Shown: piece after piece, positions 37,861 through 47,876 of the stretch
Position numbering within the stretch: the stretch's first letter is position 1
Layout of the letters: every line of letters begins with the position of its first letter
Assembly: GCA_002708985.1 (NCBI GenBank)
Contig: PAPS01000009.1
Location: 1-64,000, forward strand
DNA length: 64,000 bases
Reading direction: 5' to 3'
DNA from: Saprospirales bacterium
Lineage (GTDB): Bacteria > Bacteroidota > Bacteroidia > Chitinophagales > UBA8649
The notes under the pieces: generated by a model
What the model saw: only the letters and a program-made list of their open reading frames with translations
Database searches by the model: none
What the model was told of the DNA's origin: nothing
Translations under genes and position numbers: made by a program

Positions 37861-40515
37861 ATGAAATTTAACCCTGTACACGCCGTATCGTTTTCTATAT
37901 TTTTGGTATTTCTGTCCTCGTGTAAAACAGGGAAGGATGTTTATTCTTGGGAATATGATGTCTTGTACCCGGCAGAAAGTGATGATTTTTATTATGACGA
38001 CGAAGAGGATTATATAATTCCCGTCAAGGAGAATTTTCAGGCTTCTGCCACGCGGCATTGGGATCTCCTTCATACCAAGCTAGACATTGGCTTCGATATG
38101 GAAGTGGAGTACGTTCTAGGTAAGGCAGAACTCACTCTAACTCCATATTTCTACAGTCAAAGTGAAGTCGTATTGGACGCTAAAGGAATGGATCTTCACA
38201 GTATTATGGTAAATGATAAAGAGGTATTTTTCAACTATGACGGTCAACAGGTAACAATACTTTTAGAAGGTGAGGTTTCTCGAGGGGAGAACATCACGGT
38301 GGTCGTTGAGTATACTGCAAAGCCTTCGGAGTTGGAAATGAATACGGCCTCTGACGCTATTGAGGATGATCGTGGGCTCTATTTTATTAATGCACGGGGC
38401 GAAGACCCTAATAAACCGATACAGATCTGGACTCAAGGAGAGCCAGAGTCAAATTCCGTCTGGTTCCCCACAATTGATAAACCCAACGAACGCTGTACTC
38501 AAGAAATTTTTGTAACGGTTGAAAATCGTTTTGTTACACTATCTAATGGCTTACTGATTAATAGCAAAGAAAATGGTGATGGGACAAGAACGGATTATTG
38601 GAAGCAAGATCTACCACATGCACCGTATCTTTTTATGTTAAGTATTGGAGATTATGCTGTTGTAAAAGATACATGGCGGGATATAGACGTCCATTATTTT
38701 GTGGAGCATGAGTATGAGAACAATGCTCGAGGAATTTTCAAGAATACACCTGAGATGCTGAGTTTTTTCTCCGATGTTTTGCGTTATGACTTCCCTTGGG
38801 ACAAGTACCATCAGGTTGCGGTACGCGACTTTGTATCCGGGGCAATGGAGAATACTTCGGCTGTCATTTTTGGAGACTTTGTTCAACAAACAGCGCGTGA
38901 ACAATTGGATGGAGACTTTGAGGATATTGTTTCCCATGAGCTTTTTCATCACTGGTTTGGAGACTTAGTAACCTGTGAGTCTTGGGCCAATATTCCACTC
39001 AATGAATCCTTTGCCACCTACGGAGAGGTGATGTGGCGAGAACACAAATATGGTGCAGATGATGCGGATTTTAAACGGTTAGATGATCGGTTATCCTATT
39101 TTAATGAGGCGCAAAGTAAGCAGGTTGATCTTATTCGTTATGATCATGATTTGCCGGGCGATATGTTTGATCGACACTCCTATGAAAAGGGCGGAGCCAT
39201 TCTGCATATGCTTCGAGTAGAAGTAGGTGATGAAGCTTTCTATACAGCGCTCAATAAGTATTTAGTTGATAATGCCTATTCGGACGTTGAAATTCATGAG
39301 TTACGTATCGCTTTTGAGGATGTAACGGGTAGAGACTTTATGCCTTTTTTCAATCAATGGTTTTTTGAGGCAGGGCATCCAATTGTGGAGTATACCATAA
39401 GTCATACCTATGACGAGTATGGTGAACCCATAACGGATTTGACATTCACTCAATATGCCTCGGCGGATGATTCATTATTGTACGATCTCTCAATTCCTTA
39501 TGCTATCTATTCAGAGTCATCTGATACTTATGAAATGAGCACATTTCACTTGGGGGACCATATGGATTGGGTTTTCTTGAATGGGCATAATGATATCCTC
39601 ATAGATCCAAGAGGTGAGTTGTTAGTCGAGTGGGATCAATACACTGGATATAATGCCAGTCATATTCCAATGTATATAAATCAAATGAAAAATGCTCCTT
39701 GGGCTTATGCTCGTTTTAAAGCGTTCAATAAGCTGTACTTTAACATCTATGATGATGACTCTTTAAATATCTTTTATGCTGTCGGATTAAAGGATGCATT
39801 TCATAAGAATCGTCTTAATGCCCTTGAGTCAATGAATGAGTCATTAGGTTATGCTACAGAATTTGATGTCGATTTAAGTAATCTTTTTTCCTCCGAAGTA
39901 CTTGAATTAGTTCAAGATCTTGCGACAAGTGATTCAAACTATGCAGTACAAGTGGAGGCACTAAAGGTTCTTGTAGCTGTCGATGCTAACGCACACCGAG
40001 ACTTTTTTATTAAAGCCCTATCTTCTCCTTCTATTGCAGTAACTGCGGAAGCCATGATGGCCATGGCAGATATTGACTTGGATAAAGCGCTGCCGTATGC
40101 TGAAAAAGAGCAGAATACAACAAATTACACCATGCTTGATGCTGTGGGAACAATTTATGCTCAAAGCCGGGATGCACAGTACCAGGACTACTTTGAGAAT
40201 TATGTAAATGGTGAAAATGGGGAGTATCAGACATACTACGCTATGTATTATTATTCTAAGCTAATTGCAGGACTTGATTTTGAGTCAGTTATGCGTGGGC
40301 TTGATTTTTTCGAGTATTACCTGAATAATGCAAACGGCGAATATGTAAGTAACGTGGCATTAAGCGGGATGGACCGTGTGGCAGCAGGCCTAAATGAGCG
40401 ACTAGCGGAAGGTGAGTTGATCGAGTGGATGCCAGAAGTTGAGATGCGCATCGAGGCAATAAGCAATGCCTATTTCGGTTTTGAGGACTTCGAAGAACTT
40501 GAGGAAGCCGAGTAA
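37861..40515 (+). CDS. M1 family metallopeptidase (aminopeptidase N-like)
   Basis: VSGAMENTSAVIF (GAMEN), VSHELFHHWFGDLVTCESWANIPLNESFATY (HExxH-18-E). Confidence 0.96.
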   Translation: MKFNPVHAVSFSIFLVFLSSCKTGKDVYSWEYDVLYPAESDDFYYDDEEDYIIPVKENFQASATRHWDLLHTKLDIGFDMEVEYVLGKAELTLTPYFYSQSEVVLDAKGMDLHSIMVNDKEVFFNYDGQQVTILLEGEVSRGENITVVVEYTAKPSELEMNTASDAIEDDRGLYFINARGEDPNKPIQIWTQGEPESNSVWFPTIDKPNERCTQEIFVTVENRFVTLSNGLLINSKENGDGTRTDYWKQDLPHAPYLFMLSIGDYAVVKDTWRDIDVHYFVEHEYENNARGIFKNTPEMLSFFSDVLRYDFPWDKYHQVAVRDFVSGAMENTSAVIFGDFVQQTAREQLDGDFEDIVSHELFHHWFGDLVTCESWANIPLNESFATYGEVMWREHKYGADDADFKRLDDRLSYFNEAQSKQVDLIRYDHDLPGDMFDRHSYEKGGAILHMLRVEVGDEAFYTALNKYLVDNAYSDVEIHELRIAFEDVTGRDFMPFFNQWFFEAGHPIVEYTISHTYDEYGEPITDLTFTQYASADDSLLYDLSIPYAIYSESSDTYEMSTFHLGDHMDWVFLNGHNDILIDPRGELLVEWDQYTGYNASHIPMYINQMKNAPWAYARFKAFNKLYFNIYDDDSLNIFYAVGLKDAFHKNRLNALESMNESLGYATEFDVDLSNLFSSEVLELVQDLATSDSNYAVQVEALKVLVAVDANAHRDFFIKALSSPSIAVTAEAMMAMADIDLDKALPYAEKEQNTTNYTMLDAVGTIYAQSRDAQYQDYFENYVNGENGEYQTYYAMYYYSKLIAGLDFESVMRGLDFFEYYLNNANGEYVSNVALSGMDRVAAGLNERLAEGELIEWMPEVEMRIEAISNAYFGFEDFEELEEAE

Positions 40516-40530
40516 TATAAGTTCAAATAC

Positions 40531-40559
40531 AAAAAAAGGGGCATTTGCCCCTTTTTTTT
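40531..40559. terminator. Bidirectional Rho-independent terminator between convergent genes
   Basis: AAAAAAAGGGGC-ATTT-GCCCCTTTTTTTT, symmetric stem with A-run and T-run flanks. Confidence 0.9.
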
Positions 40560-40581
40560 GATGTTTATACGATTTTGGTGA

Positions 40582-40995
40582 CTACTGCTCTACCGTGCCT
40601 TTGATTGTTAGGCGAACTGTTTTGGATTCACCATTATATGTATAGTTTACGGTTACGTTTTTCGTAAATGGACCTACACGATTTACATCATACTTCACTT
40701 TGATTTCTCCTGCTGCTCCTGGCATAACCGGTGCATCAGGACATTTCGGCACAGTGCATCCACAAGAGCCTTTGCAATTACTAATGATAACAGGACTATT
40801 TCCTTTATTGGTGAAGGTAAATAGTTTAGTTGCTGCATCTTGATCACCTTTTGCAACGGTGCCATAATCGATGGTCATCGATTCGAAGACAAGAACTTCT
40901 TCCTCCCCTTCAGATACTAGGTTAAGGTCTGTAGCCTGAGCTTGAGCTGTTGAGGATATAACAACAGCAGCGAAAAGTAGCGATAAATATTTCAT
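40582..40995 (-). CDS. DUF1573 domain-containing protein
   Basis: Signal peptide; FESMTIDYGTVAKGDQDAATKLFTFTNKGNSPVIISNCKGSCGCTVPKCPDAPVMPGAAGEIKVKYD. Start at 40995 (MKYLSLLFAAVV). Confidence 0.92.
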   Translation of the reverse strand: MKYLSLLFAAVVISSTAQAQATDLNLVSEGEEEVLVFESMTIDYGTVAKGDQDAATKLFTFTNKGNSPVIISNCKGSCGCTVPKCPDAPVMPGAAGEIKVKYDVNRVGPFTKNVTVNYTYNGESKTVRLTIKGTVEQ

Positions 40996-41092
40996 GTTAA
41001 TTTTTTTGTCAAGTGGTCTTTTCAAACTTTGTGCCAAATAACGAAGAATTCATTGATATTCCCAATGCTTTTATGTAAATGATTTTCGTAAA

Positions 41093-41128
41093 TTTTTTTG
41101 GAAACGTTATGAACAAAAAAAGTTTCCA
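41093..41128. promoter_or_regulatory. Nested dyads, candidate TetR-family operator
   Basis: TGGAAAC-N16-GTTTCCA (41099-41128) overlapping TTTTTTTG-N13-CAAAAAAA (41093-41121), just upstream of TATCTTCG (41135-41142) and the TetR ATG (41158). Confidence 0.45.
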
Positions 41129-41157
41129 TCGTGTTATCTTCGCATCACGTTAGTAAA

Positions 41158-41805
41158 ATGTCACCATTAAAAACTGAACATAGCCCCATAGTGAGCCGTA
41201 TTCTTCTTACCGCAAAGAGCGATTTTATGCGCTTTGGCTTTAAGTCAATCAGTATGGATGATTTAGCAGAACGGTGCGGAGTTTCAAAAAAAACGCTCTA
41301 TGAAAATTTTTCGAGTAAGGAGACACTAATCAATGCAACTCTAGGATTGCACTTTGATGATCATGTTAAGCAACTTGAGAAAGTACGTAATTCAAGCGAA
41401 AATGCGGTTGATGAGCTACTTGGTCAATTCGACATTGTTTCCAATGATTTGCAATCCTTAAAAGCTGGTGTGCTGTACGAGCTTGAAAAGTACTACCACA
41501 ATAGTTGGAAGATTTTCGAGGAGTTTAGGGCAAGTAAGGTCACGAAATATTGTTTGCAAAATTTAGAACGAGGGAAACGCGAAGGCCTTTATCGAAAAAA
41601 TATTAATAACCGAGTTATACTTTATCTCTATCTACATAATATCGATGCGGTGATGCACGAGGAACGCGGTGCACTTGATGAAGTCCCTATTTACCTTCGA
41701 TTTAAAGAAACGCTTTCCTATCATCTTCATGGCATATTAAACGCTAAAGGGTGGGACTACCTGCGAACGCAACAAAATGAATTAATTGATGAAACCGTTC
41801 TATAA
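41158..41805 (+). CDS. TetR/AcrR family transcriptional regulator
   Basis: SRILLTAKSDFMRFGFKSISMDDLAERCGVSKKTLYENFSSKETLINATL: TetR_N helix-turn-helix. Confidence 0.95.
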   Translation: MSPLKTEHSPIVSRILLTAKSDFMRFGFKSISMDDLAERCGVSKKTLYENFSSKETLINATLGLHFDDHVKQLEKVRNSSENAVDELLGQFDIVSNDLQSLKAGVLYELEKYYHNSWKIFEEFRASKVTKYCLQNLERGKREGLYRKNINNRVILYLYLHNIDAVMHEERGALDEVPIYLRFKETLSYHLHGILNAKGWDYLRTQQNELIDETVL

Positions 41806-43132
41806 AATTAAAGCACTAATCTTTATTCTCTGCTGTTGCTGTGATCCCAATGCGTTTGCTCAGGATACGCTACGCTTAACCTTGGAAAGTGCAAAGGAAA
41901 TTGCCGTTGCTCACAGTATTGATGTGCAGTATACAAAGATGGATGCACAGATTCTCCGTTACGAGGCTGATGAAGTTATGACTGAAGGGTTTCCGAAGAT
42001 TAATGCCAATCTAGACTATAATTGGAATTTTCAACAGCAGGTCAATGTGATTCCTGAAAACTCATTTTTCCCTGGTTCTCCAAGCGCTGAGGCGATTTTC
42101 ACCCAACCTCATGCGGCAACGGCTAAAGCTGAGCTAAATCAACTTGTTTTTGATGCACGCTATCTCTACGGGCTGCAGGCGAGAAAATCCATCTTAAATA
42201 TGGCGGATGCCCGTGAGAAACTGAGTGAGAAAAAAATAAAAGATGCTTTCCCTCCTGCCTATCTACAATGTCTTTATATCCGGGAGTTTATTCAACAGTT
42301 GTCGGATAGTCGAAATCTGCTTCAAGAAGGATTAGACCTAAATCAAAAGCTCTATGATCAGGGCTTTGGAGAATCGCTAACCCTAGACCGTATGACATTA
42401 AGCATTGACCAAATCAATACCCAAATTGATTATGCTGAGGTCAATTTAGCCAATGCCATGGCTAATTTGCGATACGTCATGAATATCCAGCCAGATGCTG
42501 TGATATTCTTAGAGGATAGCATCCAGCATTACGCCGAGGAAACATTAGATCATTTAGCGACCTATCAGTATAGTACTTTACCTGAGTACAGAGTTCTTGA
42601 GATTAATGACCAATTAAGGTTTTATGATATCGCACAGGCGCGCGCTCAACTTTATCCGAGTATCTACTTGTTTGGTTATTATGGGGTGCTTGCCCAGCGT
42701 TCGAGCTTTTCCTTTTTTAAGGCGGGTTCAGACTACCGATGGTTTGATTTTGGAACCCTAGGGTTCACAATAAATATCCCAATCTATGACGGTAGTACTT
42801 CAAAAATGCAAATTCAGCAAAGAGAACTTCGTAGAAGCCAAAATCAGTTGGATATAGAACGTCTACAAAAGGCTTTTGATATCGGACTAGTGACCACTTC
42901 AAATGAAGTTGAAAATGCGCAGAGTCAGCTTGATCAGGCCATAGAAAACTATGCATTAAGCGAAAAGATTTATAGGCGTGAAAATGTCTTACATGCCGAG
43001 GGGTTAGGGTCCTCTTTTGCGCTTATATCAGCGCAGCAGGACATGATCGAAGCAGAAATAGAAATACTAGAAAAAACATATCAGTTGGCAATTGCCAAGT
43101 TTAACTGGAAACAAAAAAGAGGGATTTTATGA
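41786..43132 (+). CDS. TolC family outer membrane efflux protein
   Basis: Signal peptide; LRLTLESAKEIAVAHSIDVQYTKMD..., two coiled-coil OEP repeats; overlaps the TetR gene by 20 nt. Confidence 0.92.
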   Translation: MMKPFYKIKALIFILCCCCDPNAFAQDTLRLTLESAKEIAVAHSIDVQYTKMDAQILRYEADEVMTEGFPKINANLDYNWNFQQQVNVIPENSFFPGSPSAEAIFTQPHAATAKAELNQLVFDARYLYGLQARKSILNMADAREKLSEKKIKDAFPPAYLQCLYIREFIQQLSDSRNLLQEGLDLNQKLYDQGFGESLTLDRMTLSIDQINTQIDYAEVNLANAMANLRYVMNIQPDAVIFLEDSIQHYAEETLDHLATYQYSTLPEYRVLEINDQLRFYDIAQARAQLYPSIYLFGYYGVLAQRSSFSFFKAGSDYRWFDFGTLGFTINIPIYDGSTSKMQIQQRELRRSQNQLDIERLQKAFDIGLVTTSNEVENAQSQLDQAIENYALSEKIYRRENVLHAEGLGSSFALISAQQDMIEAEIEILEKTYQLAIAKFNWKQKRGIL

Positions 43133-44217
43133 GAACATATACAGTATATCCTATCGTCCTGTGCCTAATAGGGTTTCTTGGGTGTGGCCAAAATAAAGGA
43201 GCAAATAATAGTCATGAGGCCACATCGCAAAACGAAGTTGCTTTGGATGCCTCTAAAATATTTGTTACTCTTATAGAGGTCGATTTAACAGATCCTTCGG
43301 ACTCCGTGCGATTAGTTGGGGCCTCTTCTTCGCCGAACATTATTGAACTGTCTACAGATATGGCAGGCTTGATTAAATCAATTACTGTGGACGAGGGTGA
43401 GAAAGTTCGTAAAGGTCAATCCATTGCCCATCTTGATAACTCACTAATTCGAGCGGAGATTAATACTCTAGAAACCCAATTGAATTTGGCTCAAGTGGCG
43501 TTTGAAAAGCAGGAGCGTTTATATAACCAAGATGTGACTACGGAAATTCAATACCTCGAAGCAAAAAATAATAAAGAAGTATTGGAGAGTAGCATTGCCT
43601 CTTTAAAAACACGCATAGGAAAAAATAAGGTGACTACTCCAATATCTGGAGTGGTTGATAAGGTCTATGCTACGGTTGGCAATGTCGCTAGCCCCGGATT
43701 TCCAATTGCACGTATTGTCAATTTTATCGAAATGGAGGTGGCTATGGACATCCCCGAGACGTATATCAGTCAGGTAAAAGAAGGGGATACCATGGCTGTA
43801 TATTTTCCTACAATTGATCTAGAGCGAATAGCTACAGTAGGCTATATGAGTCAGGTAATAAATCCTATCAATAGGACGGTAAATGTTTTATTGAAAGTAG
43901 ATAATGAAGACAATCTTATCAAGCACAATATGCTAGCAGAGATTCACATGAATCAATATGCTAAAGGACCAAGCCTTTTCATCCCGGAACAGTTGGTCCA
44001 GCAAGATAATGATGAATATTTCATCTACCTCGCTAATCCTATGGAGGGCGACTCGTCTAGCGGGTATGAGGTCATTAAGCAAGAAGTTCTACTTGGCGTC
44101 AGCTTAGGTGGACTTCGGGAAATACGCGAAGGACTTTCTATCGGTGACTTGGTGATTTCGGAAAACTACAGGGGGGTGGATGAAGGAGATAAAGTCTACC
44201 TGAGTCCTCGAAACTAA
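43129..44217 (+). CDS. Efflux RND transporter periplasmic adaptor subunit (lipoprotein)
   Basis: Lipobox IGFLGCG; VDEGEKVRKGQSIAHLDNSLIRAEI..., TTPISGVVDKVYATVGNVASPGFPIARIV. ATGA overlap with tolC. Confidence 0.94.
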   Translation: MRTYTVYPIVLCLIGFLGCGQNKGANNSHEATSQNEVALDASKIFVTLIEVDLTDPSDSVRLVGASSSPNIIELSTDMAGLIKSITVDEGEKVRKGQSIAHLDNSLIRAEINTLETQLNLAQVAFEKQERLYNQDVTTEIQYLEAKNNKEVLESSIASLKTRIGKNKVTTPISGVVDKVYATVGNVASPGFPIARIVNFIEMEVAMDIPETYISQVKEGDTMAVYFPTIDLERIATVGYMSQVINPINRTVNVLLKVDNEDNLIKHNMLAEIHMNQYAKGPSLFIPEQLVQQDNDEYFIYLANPMEGDSSSGYEVIKQEVLLGVSLGGLREIREGLSIGDLVISENYRGVDEGDKVYLSPRN

Positions 44218-44244
44218 TCGATCATCTTTCGCTAAAGTGAATTC

Positions 44245-47200
44245 ATGAAGGCTAATAAGCAACAAGAAAAGGGTCTTTCGTCAAAGGCCTTAGCAAAAAT
44301 TAAAGAGTTTAGTATAACTAGTGTTTCGGTAGATAACCGGACGAGTGTATTAATTCTAATGGGTATTATCTTTATTGCAGGCCTCCTAGCTTATCGGGCA
44401 ATGCCTAAGGAGCAATATCCTGAAATTAATCAACCCACTGTCTATGTAGGGATTCCCTATCCGGGTAACGCACCACTTGATATTGAAAATCAAATTACAA
44501 GAGAGGTAGAGAAGGAAATAAGTCAGATTAACGGGATTGATAATATTAAGTCATTTTGTGTTCAGGATTATACCACAACCGTAGTTGAATTTAATTTTGA
44601 TGTTGATGTTAATGATGCGCTTCAGGAGGTAAAGGATGCAGTTGATCGAGCAGAGGGTGATTTTCCAAGTGATTTTGACCAACAAGCCAATATTTTCAAG
44701 CTTGATTTTTCTGAAATTCCCGTTATCACGGTCAATCTTTCTTCCAATTCGCTATCACTAGATGATTTAAAAGGGTTTGGAGAGTACTTACAAGATGAGT
44801 TTGAGGCATTGCGTGAGATTTCTGAAGTCGAGATAAATGGAGTCCAAGAACAGGAGGTCCTTATCGCGCTTGATCCTAAGCGTATGAACGTAGTGGGTCT
44901 TACCTTTTATGATGTTGAGCAAGCTATTGGGCGAGAGAATATAACCATTTCAGCAGGCGACCTTTTAACCGGTGGATTACGCAGGACGGTAAGGATCGTT
45001 GGTGAGTTTGACGAGGCAGAGGCTTTTGGCGATATTATTGTCAAATCGGAATTTCAGAAAACGGTCTACTTACGGGATATTGCTGATATCGACTTACAGT
45101 ATATGGATAATACTTCCTATGCTCGCATTGATGGATCGAATGTTGTATCGCTATCTGTCAAAAAGAAAACGGGTGAAAACTTAATCTCTGCAGTTGACAA
45201 GATTAATCGGATCATAGCATCTTATAAATCAAGTGCTGACTATCCCGCATCATTGGATATTACGACAACTGCGGATACCTCTCGCGTTACAAAAACTCAA
45301 GTAGCAAACTTGGAAAATAGCATAATATCCGGGGTGATTTTAGTCGTCCTTGTGCTTTTGTTCTTTTTGGGATTACGAAATGCTTTTTTTGTTGGTATTG
45401 CCATTCCATTAAGCATGCTCATGGGATTCTTGATATTGAGTTTAATGGGAGTGACTATGAATGTAGTTGTTCTTTTCGCCTTGATTCTTGCCTTAGGAAT
45501 GTTGGTTGATAACGGAATTGTTGTGGTCGAGAATATCTATCGCCTTATGGCCGATGGTAAACCTTCTATCCAAGCTGCAAAGCAGGGTGTGGGGGAAGTA
45601 GCATGGCCAATTATCACCTCGACGGCTACCACGCTTGCTGCGTTCTTTCCAATGATATTCTGGCAGGGCATGATGGGAGAATTTATGAAATATCTTCCGA
45701 TTACCTTAATTATTGTATTGACTTCTTCTTTGTTTGTCGCTTTGGTCATCAATCCTGTGTTGACTTCCTTGTTTATGAAGATTGAACGTAGAGAGGACAG
45801 GCAAACCCTGTGGTCGAAGAAATGGACTATTATAGGCTTTGGACTCGTCGGTATTGTGGTACACCTCTATGCCGCTTACGGGATGTCTACAGATCAGGCA
45901 GCGAATGGACGAACATTTGCTAATCTTGCTTTATTAATATCGCTATTTACCCTTCTCAATACTCTTGTTTTAAGGCCACTTTCTTTAAGCTTTCAGTATA
46001 AAGTACTGCCTTTTTTAGAGCGTAAGTATGAGGCATTGATCGCCTTTGTGCTGAAAGGATGGATGCCCTACCTCACACTTACAGGCATGTTTTTTCTTTT
46101 TGTTGGCTCTGGCGTTCTACTTCAATTGAGGCAGCCTAATGTTATCTTTTTCCCTGAGCCAGAACCTAATATGGTCAACGTATTTATAGAGTTTCCAACA
46201 GGAACAGATATCGATAAAACCGATAGCCTTTCTCATTTGGTCGAAGGGGAGATTATTGCTGCACTTGCGCCCCACAACAATGTCATAGAGGCTGTTTTAA
46301 CCAATGTTGGAGAGGGCACTTCAGATCCGGGTGACCCTAATAGTGCAACACAGCAAAGTGCTTCGCCAAATAAGGCTAAAATCACTATTTCATTTGTTGA
46401 ATTTGCTGATCGTTATGTGCCTAAGCTCGATACTGCTGGACAAATCGTCCTCAGTCAGGGGGACACCGTCTATCATTGGACAAGCACACGAACTATTCTA
46501 GAAGAAGTAAGACGTATTGTCTATGGACATCCCGGCGTTCAAATTACGGTTGATAAAGAGGCAAGCGGTCCTCCTGCTGGCCCACCGATTAGTATATCAT
46601 TTGTTGGCGAAGATTTCGATAAACTTATAGCATTACAAAAAGAGACAAAAAAGATCATTTTAAATGCTGGAATACAAGGTATTGAAGAGTTAAAGTCCGA
46701 CTTGGATATCGGAAAGCCCGAGTTGCTTATTGAAGTAGATCGTGATGCAGCCAGGCGATTTGGACTGAGCACGGCCCAAATCGGTTCTAACTTGAGGACG
46801 GCTCTTTTTGGAAAGGACGTTGGTAAGTTTAAGGATGGCGAGGATGACTATCAAGTCACGTTGCGCTTTAACGATGAATATCGCTACGATCGGGAGGCAC
46901 TACTTGATCAAACCATTACTTTCCGAGATCAAAGTGATGGAAAGGTCAAGTCTATCCCTATACGATCAGTAGTTAAAGAGTTAACCTTCTCATCTACTTA
47001 TGGGTCGGTTCGTCGAAAGGATCAAAAACGTCAGATCACATTGTATTCCAATGTGCTTGATGGGTATAATGCCAATAACATAATGCAGGAAATCGAGGCA
47101 ACCCTTGAAAATGAACTTGAGACACCCAATGGATATCTCGTTGATTTCACAGGAGAACAACAAGAACAACAGGAATCTATGGAGTTTTTATCTACAGCCC

Positions 47201-47793
47201 TTCTTATTGCTGTGGTCAGTATTTTCTTAATCATAGTTGCCCAGTTCAATTCCATTGCAGCACCAATCATTATTATGTTATCGGTATTGTTCAGCCTTAT
47301 TGGTGTGTTTCTTGGATTGGCCATAACGGGAGAAGATTTCTCAGTGATGATGACTATGATAGGGATTATCTCGTTAGCTGGAATTGTAGTGAACAATGCT
47401 ATTGTACTGATTGATTACACCAATCTGTTGCGCAATCGAAAAAAACGTGCTTTAGCGCTAGAAAAGTCGGATCGCTTGAGCGACCGAGATATTAAGCAAG
47501 CCATTATCGAAGCCGGAAGAACAAGACTCCGGCCCGTCCTTCTTACAGCGATAACCACCATACTTGGGCTAATTCCGCTGGCTATTGGATTTAACATCAA
47601 TTTCTACACGCTATTAAGCGATGTAAACCCCCAAATTTATCTTGGAGGGGATAATGTAGACTTCTGGGGACCTATGTCAAGAGCGGTAATCTACGGATTG
47701 GTTTTTGCGACATTTCTGACGCTTGTTGTTGTCCCAACTATGGTTCTTTTGTTCGATAGACTCAGTGCTCGGTTGCAAAGTTTGACAAAGTAA
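44245..47793 (+). CDS. Efflux RND transporter permease subunit (AcrB-like)
   Basis: YPGNAPLDIENQITREVEKEIS..., ALILALGMLVDNGIVVVENIYRLM, GIISLAGIVVNNAIVLIDYTN; 1182 aa, longer than typical. Confidence 0.96.
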   Translation: MKANKQQEKGLSSKALAKIKEFSITSVSVDNRTSVLILMGIIFIAGLLAYRAMPKEQYPEINQPTVYVGIPYPGNAPLDIENQITREVEKEISQINGIDNIKSFCVQDYTTTVVEFNFDVDVNDALQEVKDAVDRAEGDFPSDFDQQANIFKLDFSEIPVITVNLSSNSLSLDDLKGFGEYLQDEFEALREISEVEINGVQEQEVLIALDPKRMNVVGLTFYDVEQAIGRENITISAGDLLTGGLRRTVRIVGEFDEAEAFGDIIVKSEFQKTVYLRDIADIDLQYMDNTSYARIDGSNVVSLSVKKKTGENLISAVDKINRIIASYKSSADYPASLDITTTADTSRVTKTQVANLENSIISGVILVVLVLLFFLGLRNAFFVGIAIPLSMLMGFLILSLMGVTMNVVVLFALILALGMLVDNGIVVVENIYRLMADGKPSIQAAKQGVGEVAWPIITSTATTLAAFFPMIFWQGMMGEFMKYLPITLIIVLTSSLFVALVINPVLTSLFMKIERREDRQTLWSKKWTIIGFGLVGIVVHLYAAYGMSTDQAANGRTFANLALLISLFTLLNTLVLRPLSLSFQYKVLPFLERKYEALIAFVLKGWMPYLTLTGMFFLFVGSGVLLQLRQPNVIFFPEPEPNMVNVFIEFPTGTDIDKTDSLSHLVEGEIIAALAPHNNVIEAVLTNVGEGTSDPGDPNSATQQSASPNKAKITISFVEFADRYVPKLDTAGQIVLSQGDTVYHWTSTRTILEEVRRIVYGHPGVQITVDKEASGPPAGPPISISFVGEDFDKLIALQKETKKIILNAGIQGIEELKSDLDIGKPELLIEVDRDAARRFGLSTAQIGSNLRTALFGKDVGKFKDGEDDYQVTLRFNDEYRYDREALLDQTITFRDQSDGKVKSIPIRSVVKELTFSSTYGSVRRKDQKRQITLYSNVLDGYNANNIMQEIEATLENELETPNGYLVDFTGEQQEQQESMEFLSTALLIAVVSIFLIIVAQFNSIAAPIIIMLSVLFSLIGVFLGLAITGEDFSVMMTMIGIISLAGIVVNNAIVLIDYTNLLRNRKKRALALEKSDRLSDRDIKQAIIEAGRTRLRPVLLTAITTILGLIPLAIGFNINFYTLLSDVNPQIYLGGDNVDFWGPMSRAVIYGLVFATFLTLVVVPTMVLLFDRLSARLQSLTK

Positions 47794-47876
47794 CGTGTCA
47801 TAATTACATTAAGGGTCTTCATGGCCTCAACTCTCTTTTGTATCTTACACAGACTGAAACAAAACAAAAAGTATTT

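Noticed and set aside
47031-47396. 121-aa antisense ORF inside the RND permease gene
   Set aside because: Opposite strand of a strongly supported coding sequence; low-complexity repetitive translation, no motifs. Same reasoning applied to other antisense/alternate-frame ORFs in the track (e.g. 902-1183, 10095-10295, 28302-28568, 34762-35064, 38638-38952, 61744-62025).
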